From contig NZ_BJDL01000021.1 in assembly GCF_005405125.1 (NCBI RefSeq), positions 26,984 through 90,983 of the forward strand: DNA of 64,000 bases. The letters are read 5' to 3'. Shown here piece by piece: positions 25,667 to 34,500 of this stretch. Each line of letters begins with the position of its first letter. Within the stretch, counting starts at the first letter, position 1. Made by a program: the position numbers and the translations under genes. The notes beneath the pieces are model-generated. The model ran no database searches. It saw only the letters and a program-made list of their open reading frames with translations, and was not told the origin of the DNA. This stretch comes from Lactiplantibacillus songbeiensis (GTDB lineage: Bacteria; Bacillota; Bacilli; Lactobacillales; Lactobacillaceae).

Positions 25667-28218
25667 ACAATTTACAAAAAGTATTAATCATCGGTGCTGG
25701 TCACAATGATATTGGTCGTGAAGGCCAGCATGATGCTGCAATTACGCAAATTGGTAGTGCCATTCGTAAGCTTGGGATTGCGGTCGTCTTAGTCGACAAC
25801 AATCCATTTTCAGTGGCCGCTGAAAATAACTTTGCGGATAAAGTGTATATTGAACCCTTAACGGTGGGCGCGTTAACAAAGATTATTGCGACTGAACAAC
25901 CTGATGGCCTGATTCCATCGTTAGGTGGTATTCAACGGGTCAGCTTGATTCAAGCGCTGATTCGCAATAATGTCCTTAAAAATAATCAGGTGCAATTATT
26001 ACAATGGGACGCTGAAACGATTGATATGATTGTTAACCCAGCGCTCATGAGTAATCGGCTAAAGTCACTGGGTCAACCAGTGATTGCGTCACAAGTAGTG
26101 GCTAGTCAAGCGGAAGCCGATGAAGTGATGGCACACGTGGGTTTCCCAGTCATTGTCAAATCAGTGGCCCCGCGGATTGAAGCGAGTCGACAACTGTGTG
26201 AGGATGAAGAAGACTTTGTCCGGGCACTGACGATGGGCTTTAAGGTGTCAGCGACCAAGCAATGTATTGTTGAACAGAGTATTGTTGGCTATAAAGAAAT
26301 TGAATTTATCGGTATGCGGGATGCTAAAGGAACCGCGTTATTGATCTCTGGGATGGAAAACTTTGATCCGGTTGGAATTCACTCAGCCGATTCGATCGTC
26401 TTTGCGCCGACGCAGACGATTACTGATCAAGAGTACCAACAGTTCCGCCAAGCCACGTTAGAAATCATGCAAGCGTTGCATATCGTTGGCCCTTGTCATA
26501 TGCAATTTGCGTTAGATCCTGTTACACAACAATATTATGTGATTAAAGTTACCCCGTACTTCGATCGCGCGATGGCGATGGCTGCCCGGGCGACGGGCTA
26601 TCCGTTAGCCACGATTGCGGCGAACTTGATGGTCGGTGTGAGCTTGTCAGAGGTCAAATTATCGAAGCGGTATCGTAAGCAGACGGCATTGATTGAACCG
26701 GTCTTGGATCATATTGTTTGCCGGATTCCCATCTGGCCGTTCAATGTGTTGAAGAAAGTTAGTCATCAATTGGATACCGTGATGGAATCCACCGGGTCCG
26801 TGATTGGTGTTGGTCGCTCAACCGAAGAAGCACTATTAAAAGGGTTGCGGGCCACTGATGAATCGCGGTATCACGTGATTGCTAATCAACCGCAACAATA
26901 CTCAGAAGGTGAATTGATTCAACGGTTGATTCACCCACAAGCTGGTCGGATGTTGGTCTTGCTGGAAGCCTTAAATCGGGGTTATCAGATTGACGAATTA
27001 GCAGAATTGACGAAGATCGATGCGTTTTACTTTTATAAACTCAGCCATATTATTGAAATCGAACAAGCCTTGCGCGAGCATCCCTTTGATGTCCATGCGT
27101 TAGGCCGGGCGAAATATTTCGGCTTTACCGATGAAGATGCGGCCGCGGCTTGGCAAACAGAACCAGCCAAGGTCAGTCACTTTGCAATCGAAAATGAGAT
27201 TCACCCGACCTTTAAGGAAATCGAGCCAACTGCTGGTGAGTTTACTGAGCAAACAAATACTTATTATTCGACTTACGAGTACGATAATGAGAGTCAGCAG
27301 TTAGCTGGTCGGCGCGCGGTTGTCATTGGCAGTGGTCCGAACCGGATTGGGACGAATCATGGGAATGATTACTTGGTCTCACAATTGTTGTTTTACTTAA
27401 AAAAAGCCGATTATCAACCGATTTTGATCAATGCTAACCCGAATAGTGTTGCGATGACACCGCAACTAGCGGCTAAGCGGTATGTTGAACCCAAGCAAGT
27501 CTCAGATATTTTGAACGTTTTGGCGATTGAAAATCCTGACGTTATCTTTACGACGTATCACGATGAACATTTAGGCCAGATATTAACCGATCTGGACTAT
27601 CATGTGATTCAGATTGATAATAGCCTACCACGCGAGCAGATTAAGACCAATGATCAGCCGGCCGTCGAAGTGATTACAGACGGTAAAGATGTTCAGATTT
27701 TTGGCATTAGTGAAATTATTGCCGGCAATAACTTGCGGTCGAATGTGCGTGGCTCGATTGAAGTCTTTCCGATTCAAGACAAAGCTGAAAATAAGGCGAT
27801 TGAAGCGTTATCCATTGAAATTAAGCATCGCGTTTTAAGCTATGGAACGCCGGGCGTATACACGGTGCGGTTAACGATTATTGATGAAGAGCTGCATTTG
27901 GCAACAATTGAGCCGATGAGCTTGGCGATGATAGCGCTGATTAGTAAGGCCAGCGGGTCAAGTGTCACGCGACTATTGTTGCACGTTAAGTTAGGTGAGC
28001 CGCTCAGTCAAGTGATGTATGATTATCCCGACCTGGCTAAGTTGAAGCGAGTCTTCGTTCAAGCCAATACCTTTCCATACAATCAATTACAGATCTATGA
28101 TGAAGCGGAAGTCACCGGTGAACCTGGTCATGCGACTGGGGCTGTGATTGCGTATGGGGCAACTTTACGAGCGGCGTTAGATGCGTTAAATGAGGGTAAT
28201 GAGAGTACTGATTTTTAA
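25663..28218 (+). CDS. Carbamoyl-phosphate synthase large-subunit homologue, shortened and catalytically degenerate
   Basis: Homologue of CarB/PyrAB but 851 aa instead of about 1060. First ATP-grasp half: the glycine loop normally RPAYTLGGTGGG is KSVAPRIEASRQ (about 166-177). The metal/ATP motif IEVNPR is IKVTPY (Glu to Lys295, Asn to Thr297, Arg to Tyr299), though Gln281 remains. The oligomerisation domain is kept (about 400-540). Second half: SGPNRIG is recognisable, but the ATP-grasp lid region is missing and LEVNPR has become ATIEPM (747-752). The C-terminal MGS-like allosteric domain is absent. GTG 25663 overlaps the upstream stop. An open, coupled frame without catalytic residues suggests a pseudoenzyme rather than random decay. 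Confidence 0.88.
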   Translation: MNNLQKVLIIGAGHNDIGREGQHDAAITQIGSAIRKLGIAVVLVDNNPFSVAAENNFADKVYIEPLTVGALTKIIATEQPDGLIPSLGGIQRVSLIQALIRNNVLKNNQVQLLQWDAETIDMIVNPALMSNRLKSLGQPVIASQVVASQAEADEVMAHVGFPVIVKSVAPRIEASRQLCEDEEDFVRALTMGFKVSATKQCIVEQSIVGYKEIEFIGMRDAKGTALLISGMENFDPVGIHSADSIVFAPTQTITDQEYQQFRQATLEIMQALHIVGPCHMQFALDPVTQQYYVIKVTPYFDRAMAMAARATGYPLATIAANLMVGVSLSEVKLSKRYRKQTALIEPVLDHIVCRIPIWPFNVLKKVSHQLDTVMESTGSVIGVGRSTEEALLKGLRATDESRYHVIANQPQQYSEGELIQRLIHPQAGRMLVLLEALNRGYQIDELAELTKIDAFYFYKLSHIIEIEQALREHPFDVHALGRAKYFGFTDEDAAAAWQTEPAKVSHFAIENEIHPTFKEIEPTAGEFTEQTNTYYSTYEYDNESQQLAGRRAVVIGSGPNRIGTNHGNDYLVSQLLFYLKKADYQPILINANPNSVAMTPQLAAKRYVEPKQVSDILNVLAIENPDVIFTTYHDEHLGQILTDLDYHVIQIDNSLPREQIKTNDQPAVEVITDGKDVQIFGISEIIAGNNLRSNVRGSIEVFPIQDKAENKAIEALSIEIKHRVLSYGTPGVYTVRLTIIDEELHLATIEPMSLAMIALISKASGSSVTRLLLHVKLGEPLSQVMYDYPDLAKLKRVFVQANTFPYNQLQIYDEAEVTGEPGHATGAVIAYGATLRAALDALNEGNESTDF

Positions 28219-28223
28219 AAGTT

Positions 28224-28258
28224 AGACCTAATATCAAGTCGATGTTAGGTCTTTTTTT
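28224..28258 (+). terminator. Intrinsic terminator of pyrR operon
   Basis: AGACCTAATAT pairs with ATGTTAGGTCT (one mismatch), followed by seven T. Confidence 0.85.
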
Positions 28259-28269
28259 GTTGGTCAGGC

Positions 28270-28298
28270 TTGCCAAACCTAACAATAGTAGATATACT
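28270..28298 (+). promoter_or_regulatory. Sigma-A promoter of the lectin/WxL gene
   Basis: TTGCCA, 17-base spacer, TATACT, about 90 bases upstream of the start codon. Confidence 0.7.
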
Positions 28299-28387
28299 GC
28301 TAGTGTAAACAGTTAAGGGTATATTTATAAAATTATATTAGTAAATTAAATTACAATATAAAAGTTAGGCTAGAAGGAGCGTTAGAG

Positions 28388-30541
28388 ATGAAACCACTAC
28401 TTGGGGGTCTGTTGTTAGTGGGTTTGAGTGGATTATTTTTGGGAACGATGAGTTTATCGGCTTCAGCGGAAGTTGATGACTATATTCGTAATTCAGCACC
28501 ACAGGGGATACGGCTAAATAATATTTTTGAAACAGCTAAATTTGATGGCAATAGTGCGCAAGTGAGTCAGGCACCAGCTGGTAAGGATCAAGCCGATATT
28601 GTTAATATTACACAACAGCCAAATCAGTTAGGAGCCATTTGGTCAAAAGATAACTATAAGTTTGATTTGAAGAAGGATGCCAAGGCATCAATGTGGCTGT
28701 ATTTCGGTGGCGGTGGGGCTAGAGCTGCAGATGGGATGGCATTGGTACTACAGAACAGTAAGGATGGAACCAATGCTATTTCTAAGACAGATAAAGGTGA
28801 GTCGTTGGGTGTTTGGGGACAAGATTTTGATAACAATAGCAGCACTAATCCTCAGACAATATCCGGTACTGCTATTCAAAATAGTTGGGCCTTAGAATTT
28901 GATACAAATAGTAATCAAAGTCAAAAAGTTGGGGATGCTTTTGATATGGGTGAACCGGTTGGTATGCATATTGCGGAGAATTATCCTGGTGAGTCGAGTA
29001 GCTATAGTCCAATTTCAGATGGTGGTTGGTTTTTTAGAAATTATTTTTACAAATTAAACCATAATCACATTATTTCAAATCTTTCCCTGGCTAATGGTAA
29101 ATGGCACCATTTGTCTTTACAATGGGAAGCACCCAAAAGTGGCAGCCGTAATGGATTTATGACGTATACTTTTGATGACAAGGATCCAACAACCGGTCGA
29201 ACGATAACGAATGCGCCACAGCAGACAGCGGAAGTCGATTGTGATAAATTTCATAGTGCTGATGATAAAGTCTATTGGGGATTTACCGGTGCGACGGGGA
29301 AACGATATGAACGAGCTTATGTTATCTTTGAAGGAATCCCAGATGTTGTTAATGCTCGTGCAACTTTAAGCTTGAAAAATATGACGACACAGCAAGATAT
29401 CGTGGAAGGCAGCCAAGTGACGACTGGCGACAAGTTACAATATGACTACGATTTAAAGTATTTGAATGGTGTTCATGCATGGTCAAAAATACAGGCTGAC
29501 TTACCTTTGGATGCTCATTTTAAATTCAAGAGTGGTGTTTTGACTTATGACAATGGTCAGACACAAACGGTAACGGCTAGTGATATTCAAAATAATCATT
29601 TGAAATTCGACTTTGCTAACGATTTGTCGACGAGTAATAATCATGCTAGGTTAACTCTAACCGGAGTTGCGGAAAATACGCAACCAGATACGATAGTGAC
29701 AATGCAACAGATTAACCAAGCTTTCCGAGGGCTAAACCAGATTATCAATGTCGATGCCCCGGACTATCATGTGGTTGGTCAACGACTCGTTCACTTGCTA
29801 TTGGCTGATGACCAGGTAACTAGCAATTTGACCTTTGATCGACATCATAATGCGATGATAAATGGTCGAATTTTTTATCGATTAGGTGAGTGGACGAATG
29901 CAGGAATTGATCAAGTGACTGTCAAGTTGAATGATAAGGTATTAACAGTCCCTGACCAACTAAAGTGGAGTTGGAGTGACAGCGAAACGGGAAATTCTGG
30001 TAAATTCAATCTAATTGTCCCGTGGCGTTATTTGCATACTGGTACTAATCAGATGAGTCTGAGGGTTACTGATAAAACTGCCCAGCAGTCTAACGAGGTA
30101 CAAGTAACGATCAATGTTCCCCGTGGGCAATTAACGTTAAGCAAAGTTGCCACGCAGAGTGCTTTTCAGCCGGTTGCGGTTAATGGCCAACCGCAGCATC
30201 ATATTGGTCGCCAATCGGATTGGCAGGTCGTTGTGGATGATGAACGTGGGACGGGGAGTCGTTGGCAGTTACAAGCTCATGCGACGCAACCAGTGGATGC
30301 GCATCAGCGGCCATTGAATGTTGATGTTGTCTTCAATAATGGTTCACGGGACCAGTCGCTAATTCGGGACAATGTGATTGTGATGGATCATGAGGCAACA
30401 ACGGATGATGACGAACAACACATCGCTGCACAGTGGGCGCCACATCAAGGAGTTCTGTTGAATGTCTCCAGCGGTGCAGTTCCTGGTAACTATCAAACGA
30501 CAATTCACTGGACACTCAATGATGTGCCGACAACTGAATAA
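28388..30541 (+). CDS. Secreted L-type-lectin protein with C-terminal WxL-type domain
   Basis: Exported surface protein of 717 aa. The signal peptide spans residues 1 to about 27 (ends SLSASAE). Residues about 35-320 form an L-type lectin-like sandwich: ADGMALVLQ, WALEFDTNSN and the late KWHHLSLQW strand are typical of the bacterial legume-lectin-like domain. The middle (about 330-570) is strand-rich, Ig-like. The C terminus (about 575-717) has GSRWQLQA and TTIHWTLND, the two Trp-x-Leu motifs of WxL domains that attach non-covalently to peptidoglycan. No LPxTG. Likely a carbohydrate-binding adhesin. The start follows AGAAGGAG; it has its own promoter and terminator. Confidence 0.8.
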   Translation: MKPLLGGLLLVGLSGLFLGTMSLSASAEVDDYIRNSAPQGIRLNNIFETAKFDGNSAQVSQAPAGKDQADIVNITQQPNQLGAIWSKDNYKFDLKKDAKASMWLYFGGGGARAADGMALVLQNSKDGTNAISKTDKGESLGVWGQDFDNNSSTNPQTISGTAIQNSWALEFDTNSNQSQKVGDAFDMGEPVGMHIAENYPGESSSYSPISDGGWFFRNYFYKLNHNHIISNLSLANGKWHHLSLQWEAPKSGSRNGFMTYTFDDKDPTTGRTITNAPQQTAEVDCDKFHSADDKVYWGFTGATGKRYERAYVIFEGIPDVVNARATLSLKNMTTQQDIVEGSQVTTGDKLQYDYDLKYLNGVHAWSKIQADLPLDAHFKFKSGVLTYDNGQTQTVTASDIQNNHLKFDFANDLSTSNNHARLTLTGVAENTQPDTIVTMQQINQAFRGLNQIINVDAPDYHVVGQRLVHLLLADDQVTSNLTFDRHHNAMINGRIFYRLGEWTNAGIDQVTVKLNDKVLTVPDQLKWSWSDSETGNSGKFNLIVPWRYLHTGTNQMSLRVTDKTAQQSNEVQVTINVPRGQLTLSKVATQSAFQPVAVNGQPQHHIGRQSDWQVVVDDERGTGSRWQLQAHATQPVDAHQRPLNVDVVFNNGSRDQSLIRDNVIVMDHEATTDDDEQHIAAQWAPHQGVLLNVSSGAVPGNYQTTIHWTLNDVPTTE

Positions 30542-30551
30542 GAACTAAGGA

Positions 30552-30592
30552 TAATCCTGAATAGTGATGATGAGTTGTTCAGGATTTTTGTG
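30552..30592 (+). terminator. Intrinsic terminator
   Basis: AATCCTGAA pairs with TTCAGGATT, followed by T-rich sequence. Confidence 0.75.
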
Positions 30593-30660
30593 TGTCTTGA
30601 TTTAAAAAGTGCGCTATGATTGTTACCGGTTACATCGTTATTTTATGGAGGTCGATAGTT

Positions 30661-31251
30661 TTGACGAAAACATTATATTTAATGCGGCACGGACAAACGT
30701 TATTTAATCAACTAAAACGTATTTAAGGCGCGTGTGATTCACCGTTAACTGCGCAAGGAATTGCGGAAGCACAGTCAGTTGGTCGTTATTTTAAGCAACA
30801 AGGCCTTAAATTTGACCATGCCTATGCGTCGACCCAAGAACGTGCAGTTGATACGTTGGAATTAGTGACTAAGCAGTCGTATCAGCGCTTAAAAGGATTG
30901 AAAGAGTGGAATTTTGGCGTTTTTGAGGGTGAAAGTGAAGTCTTGAATCCGAAGTTTTCGCCAGGGCAACTCGGTTATGACGATTATTTTGTGCAGTTCG
31001 GTGGTGAGTCGGGTAAACAGGTTCAAGAGCGGATGGTTCAGACACTGACGAAGATCATGGCGCGTCCAGATCATCAGCAGGTGTTGGCAGTTAGCCATGG
31101 TGGGGCGAGTTATATGTTCTTACAACGCTGGCTGGCTGCTACGGAGATGCAACGGCGTCAAATCCGGGTTAATAATTGTGCAGTGTTGAAATTTTTGTAT
31201 GATGAGGGAAGTTTGAGTTTGTTAGTGTGCGGAACTTGGATGATTAGGTGA
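30661..31251 (+). pseudogene. Histidine phosphatase (phosphoglycerate mutase-like), nonsense-interrupted
   Basis: Reading from TTG 30661 (after TATGGAGG) gives TLYLMRHGQTLFNQLKRI, the RHG catalytic motif of the histidine phosphatase superfamily. A TAA stop at 30724-30726 follows, then GACDSPLTAQGIAEAQSVG in the same frame. The family motif is KIQGxxDSPLT, so the stop replaces the Gln codon, a single CAA to TAA change. The rest is intact to 31251, including the second catalytic His in AVSHGGASYMF. No full protein is made unless the stop is read through; an internal start near 30856 would lack the catalytic His. Confidence 0.88.
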
Positions 31252-31424
31252 TAAGTGGTAAAAGAATGTCCCAGGATTATTTAAATGAATACGTGGTTTT
31301 GATAGTAGCTGTTATTAAATGTTTGTGATCATTTAATAACAGCTTTTAGTTTCGAATGTTGCCAGTTAGTAAAGTGAACGTATTTGTGTAGATACTATCA
31401 TTAACTGGTTATTTTTTGATAATG

Positions 31425-31454
31425 TTGAACTATTAATCGTGTTGAGAATATACT
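31425..31454 (+). promoter_or_regulatory. Promoter of BspA-like gene 1
   Basis: TTGAAC, 18-base spacer, TATACT. The arrangement TATACTATAC is repeated in the promoter of the second BspA-like gene at 36361. Confidence 0.65.
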
Positions 31455-31464
31455 ATACTACTTA

Positions 31465-31478
31465 TGTAAGCGTTTACT
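31465..31478. promoter_or_regulatory. cre-like site (CcpA) at the start of BspA-like gene 1 transcript
   Basis: TGTAAGCGTTTACT matches the cre consensus TGWAANCGNTNWCA at all but the last base. It is just downstream of the -10 box, a repressing position. Confidence 0.7.
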
Positions 31479-31528
31479 TAGTCGAACATAAATTGTTGAG
31501 AGGATTCTAAAATATGGAGGAGTCGAAA

Positions 31529-34500
31529 ATGAATATGGGACGTGACACTAAGCTACACTATAAGATGTATAAAAAAGGACGTGCGTGGATATTTGCAGGA
31601 ATTTTGGTGATGAGTTGGGGTGTTAGTAGTCAGACAGCACGAGCCGATACAGCAAGTTCAGATAAGTCAGTAAGCGATATCGTTACGGTCACGTCTAAAA
31701 CAAATCAATTAACAGATCAGCGGGTAGAACTATCTGCTGATCAAGATAAACCAGTCATTCAAGATGAGACTAAGTCAGACGAAATAAGTCACAAGAGTAA
31801 TGTACAGGGGACATCTGAAGCCGATGTCGATGCTGAACAAAAGAATAGTATTGATGAGTCGGATACACAATCTACAAGTAGTGAAGATGAAAAAACAGTA
31901 CCTGAAAATCCTGAAGATGAAGATAAGGTAAGCGATGATCATGATGGGGCTCAAAATACACCTAAAACCGATATTGAGGATAATTCGAATGTTGTAACGC
32001 AATCAAAAGGTGAAATTAATACTAAAAAAGCTGGTCCTGGAGAGTATGAACCAGAACAAGTTGATACGAATAAAATCACTATTCAGAGTAGAGAAGTGAC
32101 CAATCCAAAATTGCGTTCTGAGGGGATAGCTTCGGTCAATAAGGTGGCAGTTAAGGATAATCAAGTATCAGCTGTTACTGGCGTTGATACTTCAATGGTG
32201 CCAGACACAGCTTTGGATTCTGGTGTTATTGGAGACTGTACTTGGTATATTAACGATGGGGAGCTACATTTGGTTGGTGGTACTTTTGATGGTAGTACTA
32301 GTTCGGGTAACTGGGCCTGGCGAAAGGATTTTGATCAATGGCCTAATGTTGTTAATAAAATAAGCATTGATGGGGAAGTTATTGCTTCAAAGTCACTTAG
32401 CAGGATGTTTGAGGGTTTTGTAGGAAATACTATTGAAGGGCTTGATAATCTAAAAACAGATAATGTTACTGATATGAGTAGCATGTTTGCTGGTGATTAC
32501 AATGTTAAGAATATTGATATTAGTATGTGGAACATTAGTAATGTAGTATCTATGCAAGCGATATTTTTATATTGTTATGGGTTAGTTGAAGTTGATTTAC
32601 CAAAAAGTATCAATAAAAGTTTGCAGACTTCAGCTCGAATGTTTGAAGATGATTATAATTTAGTGAAAGTAAATTTCAATGGATTCACTTTCGCCAATGT
32701 TTCAGAAAATACACGTACCTTTTTTGACTGTAGTGCAATTACCAGTTTCGGTGATTATGTATTTGATTTGAAAGGGAGTTGTTCAAGATTCTTTGGTAGC
32801 TGCTCTGGTCTTGAAAGTGTTAATGTAAATCTTATTGGGGATAAGAGTAATACTATTAATGTGATTGGACTGTTTTTGGATTGTCAATCTTTGAAGACAA
32901 TCCATTATAAAAATGAAACGCCAGCATTTATTGGTGCGATTGAAACTATGTTTTATGGTTGTAACTCGCTTGTTGATTTTGGATTCAATCATTTTAATAC
33001 TAGTCAGTGTACTTCGTTTGCAGGTCTGTTTGCAGAATGTACTAGTGTAAAGACAGTTGACCTAAGCTCATTAGATATGAGTAGTCTTATTGCAATTGAT
33101 TCTTTATTTAGTGGTTGTACAAGTTTAGAGCAAATAGACTTAATGCCTTTTGCATCTAAAAGTATTTTCTCGTTAACTCGGTTGTTTGAAAACTGTTCGA
33201 GTTTAAAAACAGTAGATCTAACCCCGTTACACGTTGATGAAGCTAATTCACTAGATTATATGTTTAGTGGTTGTACAAGTTTAACAGTACTTGATTTAAG
33301 TCCGTTTGTAGAAAACAAGTTTTCAAATTTAGAAAGCGTTTCTGGCATGTTTCAAGGTTGTACAGGATTAAGTAGTTTAAGTCTAGATTTCTTAAAGGAT
33401 GTTGAACTAAGATATGTCGACCATTTGTTCGATGGCTGTAATAATTTGAAACAAATTGATTTAACACCAATAAACAGTGGTTCTTTAACTAGCACCTCTG
33501 GAATGTTTAAAGATTGTACCGATTTAACGACAATTAATTTGTTGTCATTGAATGTTGAAAATGTAATCAACATGAGTTCGATGTTCAGTGGCTGTACAGG
33601 GTTGCAAGATTTGGACTTTAGTTCATTTAAAGCCAATGTGGTTAGCGATTTATCTTACATGTTTGAAGGTTGTACTGGCTTGAAGTCGATTAAAATGCCG
33701 GTGATTAATTTAGAAAGCATACGAGAAATGGATGGTATGTTTCTTGATTGTACACAATTAAAAAGTGCAACTATTGGAAGTGAATTGTCGGAGTATAAAT
33801 CACTGTATTCAACAATAGAAATGTTCAGGAATTGTCGCTCATTAGAGTTATTTAGCTTTGGCAAGATTGATTCTCCCTATCTTCGTCAAATGGATGCAAC
33901 TTTTTCAGGGTGTGAGTCTTTGGAACAATTTAAATTGACGGCTTTAAACACAGAAAATTTAAGAACGATAGATAATATGTTTGATGATTGTTTGTCTCTA
34001 AAACAGGTAGATCTTTCGAATCTTAAGGCGCCTTTTCTAAATTCCATGAGGGGGGCTTTTGCTTTCTGTAATTCGCTAGAAAATGTTAATTTAGCAAATA
34101 TACAGATTGGAGGAGATGCCGACTTAATGTTTTTATTTTTTAATGATTTAAATTTAAGAAGCGTTGATTTCACTGACTTCGCGGTTGACGGAATGATGAA
34201 TATGTCATTTACGTTTAGTAATTGTAGAAATTTGGAACAGCTTGATTTAAGTTCGCTAAAGACAGATGGTATCGATATGCTAGCTTATACTTTTGCTAAT
34301 TGTGATTCATTGAGAAAAATCAATTTAGGAAATCTTGACACCAGTTCAACTAATTACTTTTGGGGAACATTTTTAAATGACGGTTCCTTATCAGAATTAG
34401 ATTTAAGTTATTTTGATATGCGTAACGCACAACCGTTGGGAATGAAGCTTTCAGAAAAAGTATTGGCGATTGATACGCCAGAAAAGTTATCCGAAATGCT

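Noticed and set aside
24584..28218. Calling the CPS-like genes a normal carAB
   Set aside because: Catalytic residues and domains are missing; the usual name would imply an activity the sequence does not support.
32400..34420. Regularly spaced similar DNA units that could be mistaken for a CRISPR array
   Set aside because: They are degenerate coding repeats of about 70-75 bases in a long open frame, not identical direct repeats with unique spacers.
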